This document shows positions 1 to 6,374 of a stretch of 10,642 nucleotides of DNA, piece after piece. A model generated the notes under the pieces. The model did not search any database. It saw only the letters and a program-made list of their open reading frames with translations, and was not told the DNA's origin. The DNA lies in contig JBOHPP010000035.1 of the NCBI GenBank assembly GCA_050731755.1, positions 1-10,642 of the forward strand, given 5' to 3'. The first letter of the stretch is position 1, and each line of letters opens with the position of its first letter. The stretch comes from JBOHPP01 sp050731755. GTDB taxonomy: Bacteria; Methylomirabilota; Methylomirabilia; Rokubacteriales; CSP1-6. The position numbers and the translations under genes are program-made.

Positions 1-2
1 GC

Positions 3-30
3 CGGCACGACCGTGTCAAGGGTCGTGCCG
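3..30 (-). terminator. Perfect 10-bp inverted repeat downstream of lon, possible terminator
   Basis: Positions 3-12 (CGGCACGACC) and 21-30 (GGTCGTGCCG) are exact reverse complements around an 8-nt loop. The hairpin begins 23 nt past the lon stop codon, where a transcription terminator is expected. On the lon strand the stem is preceded by TTTT. The bases that would form the trailing U tract lie outside the window, so an intrinsic terminator cannot be confirmed. It could instead be a 3'-end stabilising hairpin. Confidence 0.45.
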
Positions 31-53
31 AAAACGTCCGACGGCGCAAGAGG

Positions 54-2414
54 TTAGGCTGGGACCGCTTCGGCCTCTACGGGTTCCTCGAGCGCCAGGT
101 CCAGCACCTGCTCGAGCGTGTCGACGAGCTCGATGGTGAGCCCCTGCCGGACCTCGGCCGGCACGTCTTCGCGCAGGTTCTTCTCGTTGCGCCGGGGCAG
201 GATCACCGTGTGGACGCCCGCCCGGTGCGCCGCGAGCACCTTTTCCTTGATGCCGCCGACCGGGAGCACTCGACCAGAGAGGCTGAACTCGCCGGTCATG
301 GCCAGGCCCGGTCGGACACGCCGCCCGGTGAGCAGGGACGTGAGGGCGACGGCCAGCGTAACGCCGGCGGACGGGCCGTCCTTGGGGATGGCCCCCGCGG
401 GTACGTGGATGTGGATGTCCGAAGCCTCCCAGAAATTCTCGGCCACCCCCAGCTCGCGGGCGTTCGAGCGGACCCACGACAGCGCCGCCTGAGCCGACTC
501 CTTCATCACCTCACCGAGCTGCCCGGTGAGCGCGAGCGTGCGCGCCCCTTTCATGCGCGTCGCCTCGATGAACAGGAGATCGCCGCCGGCTGGTGTCCAG
601 GCCAGACCCACGGCCACGCCCGGCACCCGCGTCCGCTCTTCCAGCTCCTCCAGCTCGAACCGGGGCGCACCCAGGAACGACGTGACGGCGTCAGGCGTGA
701 TCCGAACGGTCTCGGTCCGCCCCTCGGCGCGCTGTCGCGCCACCTTGCGGCAGGCGCTGGCGATCTCGCGCTCCAGGTTCCGGACGCCCGCCTCGCGCGT
801 GTACCCTCGGGCCAGCAGGCGCAGCGCCTCCGATGTGAACTCGATGTCCACGCCCGGCCGCAGACCATGCTCGCGGATCTGCTTGGGCACGAGGTGGCGC
901 TGGCCGATCTGCACCTTCTCCTCCTCGGTGTACCCGGCCAGGGGGATGATCTCCATGCGGTCCCGCAGGGGGGCGGGGACGGTATCCATGATGTTCGCTG
1001 TGGTGATGAACAGGACCCGCGAGAGGTCGAACGGCACGTCGAGGTAGTGATCGCGAAACGACGCGTTCTGCTCGGGGTCGAGCACCTCCAGCAGGGCCGA
1101 GGCCGGGTCTCCCCGGAAGTCGGCACCGAGCTTGTCGACTTCGTCCAGCATGAAGACGGGATTCTTCGTCGCGGCCCGCCGCAGTCCCTGGACGACCTGT
1201 CCGGGCAGCGCGCCGATGTACGTCCGGCGATGCCCTCGAATCTCGGCCTCGTCGCGCATCCCACCCAGCGACATCCGATGGAACGCGCGACCGAGGGCGC
1301 GGGCGATGGAGCGTCCGAGCGAGGTCTTGCCCACCCCGGGCGGGCCGACGAAGCACAGAATCGGATCCTTGCCCTCCGGACGGATCTTCTTCACCGCCAG
1401 GTACTCGAGGATCCGGTCCTTGACCTTGCCCAGTCCCTCGTGATCCTCGTCGAGGACGGTGCGGGCCCGCTCGATGTCCACCGCGTCCGTGGTTTCGGTC
1501 CGCCAGGGCATCGACACCAGCCAGTCGATGTAGGTCCGCGCCACCGTATACTCGGCGGCGGCTGGCGGCATCTTGGCCAGCCGGTCCAGCTCGCGCAGAG
1601 CCTCCTTGCGAGCCTCGTCGGGCATCCCGGCTGCCTCGATCTTCTGCCGCAGTGACTCCACCTCCTGGGTGCGATCATCAGTCTCGCCGAGCTCCTTCTG
1701 GATCGCCTTGAGCTGCTCTCTCAAGTAATACTCACGCTGGGTCTTGGACATCTCCGACTGGATCTCGGACTGGATCTTCGAGCCCAGTTCGAGAACCTCG
1801 GCCTCCTTGCCCAGCGCCGCCACGAGCTTCTGGAGCCGTTGCTTGACGTTGGTCGTCTCCAGCAGCTCCTGCTTGAGGGGAAGCGGCAGCGTGGGGAGCG
1901 AGGCGGCGACGACGTCGGCTACGGCGCTGCCGCTCTCGGCGCCGGCGACCACACCGGCCAGCTCGTCGGGAAGCGTCGGCGACAGCGACACCACTTTCTG
2001 GAACACGGCAGTGGCGCTCCGTCCCAGGGCCTCGGCCTCGAGATCCTCGGAGGCCGGGACCTCATCGTCGAGGGGCTCGACTCGGGCCCGGAGGTACGGC
2101 TCGCGCTCGACGACCTCGAGCAGCCGCACGCGACTGAGCCCCTGGACGACCAGGCGCAGGGTGCCGTCCGGCTGCTTGAAGACGCGGTGGATCATCGCCA
2201 CCGTGCCTACGGGGTGAAGACCCTCCATGGTCGGGGCTTCCTCGGCCGGATCGCGCTGGAGCACGGCGGCAATCGGCCGGCCCTGCGCCGCCGCCTCTTC
2301 GATGAGGCGGACCGACGACGGCCGGCCCGCCGCCAGCGGCACGACGGCGTGCGGGAACACCACCGCCGAGCGCAGCGGCAGCGTGGCCACCACATCCGGA
2401 ATGGGCCGATCCAT
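54..2414 (-). CDS. lon: ATP-dependent protease Lon (LonA type)
   Basis: Cytoplasmic AAA+ serine protease that unfolds and degrades damaged and regulatory proteins, working as a hexamer. The 786-residue length matches bacterial LonA (E. coli 784). Visible domains are an N-terminal substrate-binding domain (about 8-200), a coiled-coil linker containing the conserved KTQREYYLREQLKAIQ stretch (about 224-239), the AAA+ module with Walker A GPPGVGKT (357-364) and Walker B FMLDEVDK (421-428), and a C-terminal protease domain. The catalytic Ser682 lies in PKDGPSAG and Lys725 in GGIKEK; their 43-residue separation equals that of S679/K722 in E. coli. The ATG start gives the family N-terminus ahead of the TLPLR motif, with a GAGG about 10 nt upstream. 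The gene lies 38 nt after hspR and is probably the last in the heat-shock operon. In Streptomyces, lon belongs to the HspR regulon, which supports shared control here. Identity is essentially certain. Confidence 0.98.
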   Translation of the reverse strand: MDRPIPDVVATLPLRSAVVFPHAVVPLAAGRPSSVRLIEEAAAQGRPIAAVLQRDPAEEAPTMEGLHPVGTVAMIHRVFKQPDGTLRLVVQGLSRVRLLEVVEREPYLRARVEPLDDEVPASEDLEAEALGRSATAVFQKVVSLSPTLPDELAGVVAGAESGSAVADVVAASLPTLPLPLKQELLETTNVKQRLQKLVAALGKEAEVLELGSKIQSEIQSEMSKTQREYYLREQLKAIQKELGETDDRTQEVESLRQKIEAAGMPDEARKEALRELDRLAKMPPAAAEYTVARTYIDWLVSMPWRTETTDAVDIERARTVLDEDHEGLGKVKDRILEYLAVKKIRPEGKDPILCFVGPPGVGKTSLGRSIARALGRAFHRMSLGGMRDEAEIRGHRRTYIGALPGQVVQGLRRAATKNPVFMLDEVDKLGADFRGDPASALLEVLDPEQNASFRDHYLDVPFDLSRVLFITTANIMDTVPAPLRDRMEIIPLAGYTEEEKVQIGQRHLVPKQIREHGLRPGVDIEFTSEALRLLARGYTREAGVRNLEREIASACRKVARQRAEGRTETVRITPDAVTSFLGAPRFELEELEERTRVPGVAVGLAWTPAGGDLLFIEATRMKGARTLALTGQLGEVMKESAQAALSWVRSNARELGVAENFWEASDIHIHVPAGAIPKDGPSAGVTLAVALTSLLTGRRVRPGLAMTGEFSLSGRVLPVGGIKEKVLAAHRAGVHTVILPRRNEKNLREDVPAEVRQGLTIELVDTLEQVLDLALEEPVEAEAVPA

Positions 2415-2452
2415 GGTGTCGCGACCTCGTCCTTTTCCGGCGCCGGAGCGAG

Positions 2453-2845
2453 TTAGAAGAGATCGACCGGCTGCCGGTGAGCGGAGGCCGCCCGTACCAA
2501 GGCCTCCTTCCTCGCTCCGGGCTCGCGGGCGCCGCGGCTCCCGCCGTCGTCGTCGTCCCGGACGTAGGCCAGCAAATCCTCGATCTGCTTCTGGAGCTCG
2601 AACATCCGTCGCCTCATTCTTAGGATGATCTCGACGCCGGCCAGATTCACGCCGAGATCGCGGGTCAGGCGAAGGACCCGCGCCAGCTCATCGACGTCCT
2701 CTTGCGAGTAGATGCGCGTCCGTCCTCCGGTGCGGCCCGGACGCAGCAGGCCCTTCCGCTCGTAAAAACGGAGGGTCTGGGGGTGCACCTCCAGCATGTC
2801 CGCCACCACGCCGATCGTGTACCGCGGCTTGGCCCGATCGGTCAC
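2453..2845 (-). CDS. hspR: MerR-family heat-shock repressor HspR
   Basis: Transcriptional repressor of chaperone genes that binds HAIR operators as a dimer. The 130-residue protein has an N-terminal MerR winged helix-turn-helix (about 9-75). It includes the HspR-like segment HPQTLRFYERKGLL (21-34), followed by RTGGRTRIYS and the GVNLAGVEIIL stretch (65-75) typical of HspR rather than metal- or drug-sensing MerR proteins. A short coiled coil follows (about 76-96), then a charged low-complexity tail ending in PVDLF. There is no cysteine for metal sensing. The start is GTG; it shares the four bases GTGA with the dnaJ stop and has a strong GGGAGG just upstream, so translation is probably coupled to dnaJ. 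Its place directly after dnaK-dnaJ matches actinobacterial dnaK operons. It probably represses its own operon through the HAIR-like site at 6296-6316, with DnaK as likely co-repressor (known in Streptomyces, inferred here). Confidence 0.92.
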   Translation of the reverse strand: MTDRAKPRYTIGVVADMLEVHPQTLRFYERKGLLRPGRTGGRTRIYSQEDVDELARVLRLTRDLGVNLAGVEIILRMRRRMFELQKQIEDLLAYVRDDDDGGSRGAREPGARKEALVRAASAHRQPVDLF

Positions 2846-3729
2846 TGCGCGCCTCCCTCGTACCGGGCCAGGTCGGCTCGGGGAGCCAGAGGGATCAGCC
2901 GCTCCAGCTCGCGCAGCAGTTCATCGGTGCGGGCGTCGAGTCCGCGAGGCACCTCGACCCGGATCGTCACGTAGAGGTCTCCCCGTCCCTCGCCGACGAG
3001 CTTGGGGAGCCCGTGGCCCCGCAGCCGAAACACCTGCCCGGCCGGCGTTCCCGGCGGCACGACCACGATCGTCTCACCGGCCGGCGTAGGGACGTGCACG
3101 CGGGCTCCCCGCAAGGCCTCCCACACGCTGATCGGCACCTCACAGTAGAGACCCTCGCCCTGTCGTTTGAAGAACGGATGCTCACGCACCCGCGTGCTCA
3201 CGATCAGGTCCCCGCGGGGGCCGCCGAAGGGCCCGGCGTGGCCCTCGCCGCGGACACGCACCTGGGTGCCCGAATCCACGCCGGGGGGAATGGCCACCGG
3301 GACGGCGTCGGTGCCTCTCCGCACGCCCCGTCCGCGACATAGCGTGCAGACTTCCCCGTCCCGGCTCTGCCCGGTGGCGTCGCACGCGCCGCAGGGCGAG
3401 AAGCGAGCCACATTCAGCTCGAGCGTGGCGCCGCACGCCGCCTTGGCGAACGCGAGCTCTACCGCCACGTGCTCGTCGTCCCCGCGGCGTCCGCCCTCCA
3501 GCGCTCCGGCGCCGCCGTGATGGCCGAAGCGGTCGTACATGACGCGGGCCGCCGGATCCCGCAGCACGCGGTAGGCCTCGGCGATTTCCGTGAACAGCGC
3601 ACGGGCTTCCTCGTCCCAGAGGTTCACGTCCGGCGAGTACTGCCGGGCCAGCCGCTGGTAGGCTCGACGGATCTCACGCAGTCCTGCCGTGGCCGCGATG
3701 CCCAGCACCGCGTAGTAATCGCGACGCAT
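2842..3729 (-). CDS. DnaJ-family co-chaperone with SPD in place of HPD and a reduced zinc finger
   Basis: Hsp40-type co-chaperone expected to deliver clients to DnaK. Residues 1-68 form a J domain with the basic helix II (RRAYQRLARQY), but the invariant HPD reads Ser32-Pro33-Asp34 (codon TCG at 3634-3636). HPD is needed to stimulate DnaK ATPase in studied J proteins. The Gly/Phe linker is cut to roughly 15 residues. The substrate-binding region starts near 88. The cysteine-rich domain keeps only two motifs, C113-x2-C116 and C128-x2-C131, instead of four CxxCxGxG, so at most one zinc site is expected. C-terminal beta domains run to about 265. At 295 residues it is much shorter than canonical DnaJ (about 375) and intermediate between DnaJ and CbpA types. 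The ATG start lies 9 nt after dnaK, with AGGG upstream. The frame is intact, so this is divergence, not decay. A full-length DnaJ with GrpE may exist elsewhere in the genome. Confidence 0.9.
   Translation of the reverse strand: MRRDYYAVLGIAATAGLREIRRAYQRLARQYSPDVNLWDEEARALFTEIAEAYRVLRDPAARVMYDRFGHHGGAGALEGGRRGDDEHVAVELAFAKAACGATLELNVARFSPCGACDATGQSRDGEVCTLCRGRGVRRGTDAVPVAIPPGVDSGTQVRVRGEGHAGPFGGPRGDLIVSTRVREHPFFKRQGEGLYCEVPISVWEALRGARVHVPTPAGETIVVVPPGTPAGQVFRLRGHGLPKLVGEGRGDLYVTIRVEVPRGLDARTDELLRELERLIPLAPRADLARYEGGAQ
2852..2858 (-). promoter_or_regulatory. Ribosome binding site for hspR
   Basis: Read on the minus strand this is AGGGAGG, six nucleotides before the GTG at 2845. It lies inside the end of the dnaJ reading frame. 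It supports the GTG start, and hence the 4-nt overlap, over any later ATG. Confidence 0.7.
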
Positions 3730-3738
3730 GGCGCCGCC

Positions 3739-5661
3739 CTACTTCTTCTCCCCCAGGTCCTCAAAGTCGGCGTCGACGACCTCGCCCTCCTTGGCGCCGC
3801 CGGCCCCGCCGGCACCCCCCTCCCCGGGTCGCGAGCCCGCCCCACTCGGGGCGTCCTTGGCCTGGGCCTCACGGTACATGACCTCGGCCAGCTTGTGGGA
3901 GGCTCGCATCAGGCTCTCCTGCGCCCGCTTGATTCGTTCGACGTCCTCGCCCCGGAGCGCCTCCTTGGCCTCGGCCAGCGCCTCGTCGATGGCCTTGCGA
4001 TCGGCCTCGTCGAGCTTGGCGCCGTGCTCGCCGAGCGTGCGCTCTGTCGAGTACACGAGCGAGTCGGCCTGATTGCGCACCTCGATCTCCTGCTTGCGCT
4101 GGGTGTCCTCGGCCGCGTGGGCCTGGGCATCCTTCACCATGCGCTCCACCTCGTCCTTGGTGAGGCCCGAGGAGGCGGTGATGGTGATGTTCTGGTGTTT
4201 GCCGGTGGCCGTGTCCCGGGCCGACACGTTGAGGATGCCGTTGGCATCGATGTCGAACGTCACCTCGACCTGGGGCACCCCGCGCGGGGCGGGCGGGATG
4301 CCGACCAGGTGGAACTTGCCCAGCGTCCGGTTGTCCCGGGCCATCGGGCGCTCGCCCTGCAACACGTGGACCTCGACGGAGGTCTGGTTGTCGGCCGCCG
4401 TCGTGAAGATTTCGCTCTTCTTCGTGGGAATCGTCGTGTTCCGCTGAATCAGCGGGGTCATGACGCCACCGAGGGTCTCGATGCCGAGCGATAGCGGCGT
4501 CACGTCGAGCAGCAGCAGGTCCTTCACCTCGCCGGTAAGCACCGCGGCCTGCACCGCCGCTCCCACCCCGACCACCTCGTCGGGGTTCACGCCCTTGTGG
4601 GGCTCCCTGCCGAACAGTTGCTTGACGACCTCCTGGACCTTGGGCATGCGGGTCTGGCCGCCGACCAGGATGACCTCGTCCATGTCCTTGGCGGTGACCC
4701 CGGCGTCCTGCATGGCCTGGCGGCAGGGCCCGATCGTGCGCTCGATGAGTTCGGCCACCAGCGCCTCCAGCTTGGCCCGGGTCAGGGTCAGCACTAGGTG
4801 CTTGGGCCCGCTGGCGTCGGCGGTGATGAACGGCAGATTGATCTCCGTCTGCAACGTGGTCGAGAGCTCGCACTTGGCCTTTTCCGCCGCCTCCTTCAGC
4901 CGCTGCAGCGCCATGCGGTCTTTGCGGAGGTCGATGCCGTGCTCCTTCTTGAATTCCTCGGCGATCCAGTCCATCACGCGTTGGTCGAAGTCGTCACCGC
5001 CCAGATGGGTGTCGCCGTTGGTGGCCTTCACCTCGAACACGCCTTCGCCGATCTCGAGGATCGAAATGTCGAAGGTCCCGCCGCCCAGATCGTAGACGGC
5101 AATGGTCTGGTCCTTCTTCTTGTCCATCCCGTAGGCGAGAGCCGCGGCGGTGGGCTCGTTGATGATCCGCAAGACCTCCAGGCCGGCGATCTTCCCGGCG
5201 TCCTTGGTGGCCTGGCGCTGGCTGTCGTTGAAGTACGCCGGGACGGTAATGACCGCCTGCGTCAGCTTCTCGCCCAAATAGGCCTCGGCCGCTTCCTTCA
5301 GCTTGCGGAGAATCATGGCGGAGATCTCCGGCGGCGAGTACTGCTTGCCGCGGATCTCGACACGCGCATCGCCGTTCGCGGCTTTCACGACCTTGTAGGG
5401 GACGAGTTTGATTTCCCCCAGCACCTCGTCGTAGCGGCGGCCCATGAAGCGCTTGATCGAAAAGACGGTGTTCTCGGGGTTGGTGATGGCCTGCCGCTTG
5501 GCGACCTGGCCGACGAGGATCTCACCGTCCTTGGTGAATCCCACCACGGACGGGGTCAGCCGACTGCCCTCCTGGTTGGCGATGACCGTGGGGTTACCGC
5601 CCTCCACGATCGCCACGACGGAGTTCGTCGTCCCGAGGTCGATGCCGATTACCTTCGCCAT
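3739..5661 (-). CDS. dnaK: Molecular chaperone DnaK (Hsp70)
   Basis: Cytoplasmic ATP-dependent Hsp70 chaperone that binds exposed hydrophobic segments and works with J proteins and GrpE. The 640 residues match the usual length. The nucleotide-binding domain carries the phosphate-1 loop IGIDLGTTNSVV (5-16), NEPTAAALAYG (168-178), DLGGGTFD (191-198) and the ILVGGQTRMP adenosine motif (331-340). The interdomain linker is DLLLLDVTP (381-389), followed by the beta substrate-binding domain (about 390-505) and helical lid (about 506-605). The disordered tail is Gly-rich and ends in EVVDADFEDLGEKK, like the usual bacterial DnaK terminus. The ATG start has GGGAG about 8 nt upstream. The gene sits 84 nt after hsp20, with a strong hairpin between them, and 9 nt before the dnaJ-like gene. 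No grpE is interposed, unlike many dnaK operons. Besides refolding, DnaK probably serves as HspR co-repressor (inferred from Streptomyces). Confidence 0.98.
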   Translation of the reverse strand: MAKVIGIDLGTTNSVVAIVEGGNPTVIANQEGSRLTPSVVGFTKDGEILVGQVAKRQAITNPENTVFSIKRFMGRRYDEVLGEIKLVPYKVVKAANGDARVEIRGKQYSPPEISAMILRKLKEAAEAYLGEKLTQAVITVPAYFNDSQRQATKDAGKIAGLEVLRIINEPTAAALAYGMDKKKDQTIAVYDLGGGTFDISILEIGEGVFEVKATNGDTHLGGDDFDQRVMDWIAEEFKKEHGIDLRKDRMALQRLKEAAEKAKCELSTTLQTEINLPFITADASGPKHLVLTLTRAKLEALVAELIERTIGPCRQAMQDAGVTAKDMDEVILVGGQTRMPKVQEVVKQLFGREPHKGVNPDEVVGVGAAVQAAVLTGEVKDLLLLDVTPLSLGIETLGGVMTPLIQRNTTIPTKKSEIFTTAADNQTSVEVHVLQGERPMARDNRTLGKFHLVGIPPAPRGVPQVEVTFDIDANGILNVSARDTATGKHQNITITASSGLTKDEVERMVKDAQAHAAEDTQRKQEIEVRNQADSLVYSTERTLGEHGAKLDEADRKAIDEALAEAKEALRGEDVERIKRAQESLMRASHKLAEVMYREAQAKDAPSGAGSRPGEGGAGGAGGAKEGEVVDADFEDLGEKK

Positions 5662-5700
5662 GTCTGTCTCCCTTTTAGCCGGCGGATCATCCCAGCTTCG

Positions 5701-5729
5701 GCCGCGCGCCGGCTTGGCCGGCGCGCGGC
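5701..5729 (-). other. Perfect 13-bp GC-only hairpin between hsp20 and dnaK
   Basis: Positions 5701-5713 and 5717-5729 are exact reverse complements around a 3-nt loop, giving a very stable stem made only of G-C pairs. It lies 17 nt after the hsp20 stop and about 40 nt before the dnaK start. No run of T follows on the transcribed strand, so a classical intrinsic terminator is unlikely. A partial terminator, an RNA processing or stability element, or an intergenic palindromic repeat would all fit. Confidence 0.7.
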
Positions 5730-5745
5730 ATGACGCCGGGGGTGA

Positions 5746-6219
5746 CTACACGATGTCGATCTTGATCTCTCTGGGTTTGACCTCGTCCGCCTTCGGGAGC
5801 CTGATGTCGAGGACTCCGTCGCGGTAGGTGGCCTTCACCTTGTCGGCCTGTACCGGAAACGGAAGCGGCACGGCTCGCTCGAACTTGCCGTAGACGCGCT
5901 CCATCCGGTGGTAGCTCTCGTCCTTCAGCTCCTTCTCCCACTTCCGCTCACCCTTCACGGTCAGCAGATCGCCAGTGATGGTCACCTGGACTTCCTTCTC
6001 GCGGATCCCCGGGAGCTCGAAGGTCACGTGGAGGTCGTCCTTGGTCTCGTACATCTCGCAGAGCGGAACCCACATCCGCTCGGCCGCCGAGACCGTTGTC
6101 GGCCGACCGAAGAAGCTGTCGAAGAGCCGATTCACTTCCTGCTGGATGTCGGTCACATCACGAAACGGCTCCCAACTCGTCAGAGAGGTCCCGAACGGAC
6201 GCCAACGCTCCACCGCCAT
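5746..6219 (-). CDS. Small heat-shock protein, Hsp20/alpha-crystallin family
   Basis: ATP-independent holdase that binds unfolding proteins and keeps them competent for DnaK refolding. The 157 residues comprise an N-terminal arm with WEPFRDVTDIQQEVNRLFDSFF (an aromatic helix typical of bacterial Hsp20, about 16-37), an alpha-crystallin domain (about 50-142) with the ELPGIREKEVQVTITGD strands and the signature GVLDIRLPK (135-143), and a C-terminal extension. The extension contains IKIDI, an I-x-I type motif used for oligomer assembly. The ATG start is preceded by AGAGGG at 6227-6232 with a 7-nt spacer. It is the first gene of the heat-shock operon, directly behind the predicted HspR-controlled promoter, which is consistent with strong induction on heat stress. 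Its stop codon is followed by a strong hairpin that may raise its message level relative to dnaK. Confidence 0.96.
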   Translation of the reverse strand: MAVERWRPFGTSLTSWEPFRDVTDIQQEVNRLFDSFFGRPTTVSAAERMWVPLCEMYETKDDLHVTFELPGIREKEVQVTITGDLLTVKGERKWEKELKDESYHRMERVYGKFERAVPLPFPVQADKVKATYRDGVLDIRLPKADEVKPREIKIDIV

Positions 6220-6242
6220 AGTGCAACCCTCTTATGTGCTCC

Positions 6243-6267
6243 GCCGGCCCATCCCTTCCTGGCCAGC
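6243..6267 (-). other. Possible hairpin in the hsp20 5' leader
   Basis: On the transcribed strand GCTGGCC (6267-6261) can pair with GGCCGGC (6249-6243), seven pairs including one G-U, around an 11-nt loop. It falls inside the predicted leader of about 60 nt. It does not cover the ribosome binding site at 6227-6232, so a thermosensor role is not supported by base pairing seen here. Confidence 0.25.
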
Positions 6268-6286
6268 CCATATTGAGTTCGCTTCT

Positions 6287-6315
6287 TATATATCAGCTGA
6301 GTTAGTACCTGTCAA
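6287..6315 (-). promoter_or_regulatory. Sigma70-type promoter for the hsp20-dnaK-dnaJ-hspR-lon operon
   Basis: On the minus strand TTGACA (6315-6310) is a perfect -35 box and TATATA (6292-6287) a close -10 box, separated by exactly 17 nt. Transcription would begin near 6280, leaving a leader of about 60 nt before the hsp20 ATG at 6219. The region is clearly A+T-rich against the GC-rich surroundings. A vegetative promoter fits repressor-based heat-shock control better than a sigma32 promoter. Confidence 0.75.
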
Positions 6316-6316
6316 T
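6296..6316 (-). promoter_or_regulatory. HAIR-like operator, predicted HspR binding site
   Basis: The known HspR operator (HAIR) is CTTGAGT-N7-ACTCAAG. On the minus strand 6316-6310 reads ATTGACA, then exactly seven bases, then ACTCAGC at 6302-6296: 9 of 14 half-site bases match with the correct spacing. The site overlaps the -35 box and spacer of the promoter, an ideal position for repression. A further half-site, ACTCAAT, lies at 6278-6272. The HspR gene in the same operon strengthens the call, but the match is imperfect. Confidence 0.5.
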
Positions 6317-6374
6317 TTGGCCTGGCCCGACCGGCGCTCTGCCACGCTAAGTTCACAAGAATCAAGGGCTTCAG

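Noticed and set aside
210..1655. Long 481-codon open frame antisense to lon
   Set aside because: High GC leaves few stops. The translation has no domain or motif, while the lon frame opposite is fully conserved from end to end.
1707..1725. CTTGAG-N7-CTCAAG inverted repeat resembling a HAIR operator inside lon
   Set aside because: The spacing between the six-base arms is 7 nt, whereas HAIR needs 9 there. The bases also encode a conserved Lon stretch (LREQLKA), so coding constraint explains them.
2415..2452. Terminator between hspR and lon from the CCGGCGCCGG palindrome
   Set aside because: The palindrome is only 10 nt without a usable loop or T run, so lon is more likely in the same transcript.
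4798..5733. 311-codon open frame antisense to dnaK
   Set aside because: Shadow of the strongly conserved dnaK coding sequence; no initiation signal or recognisable motif.
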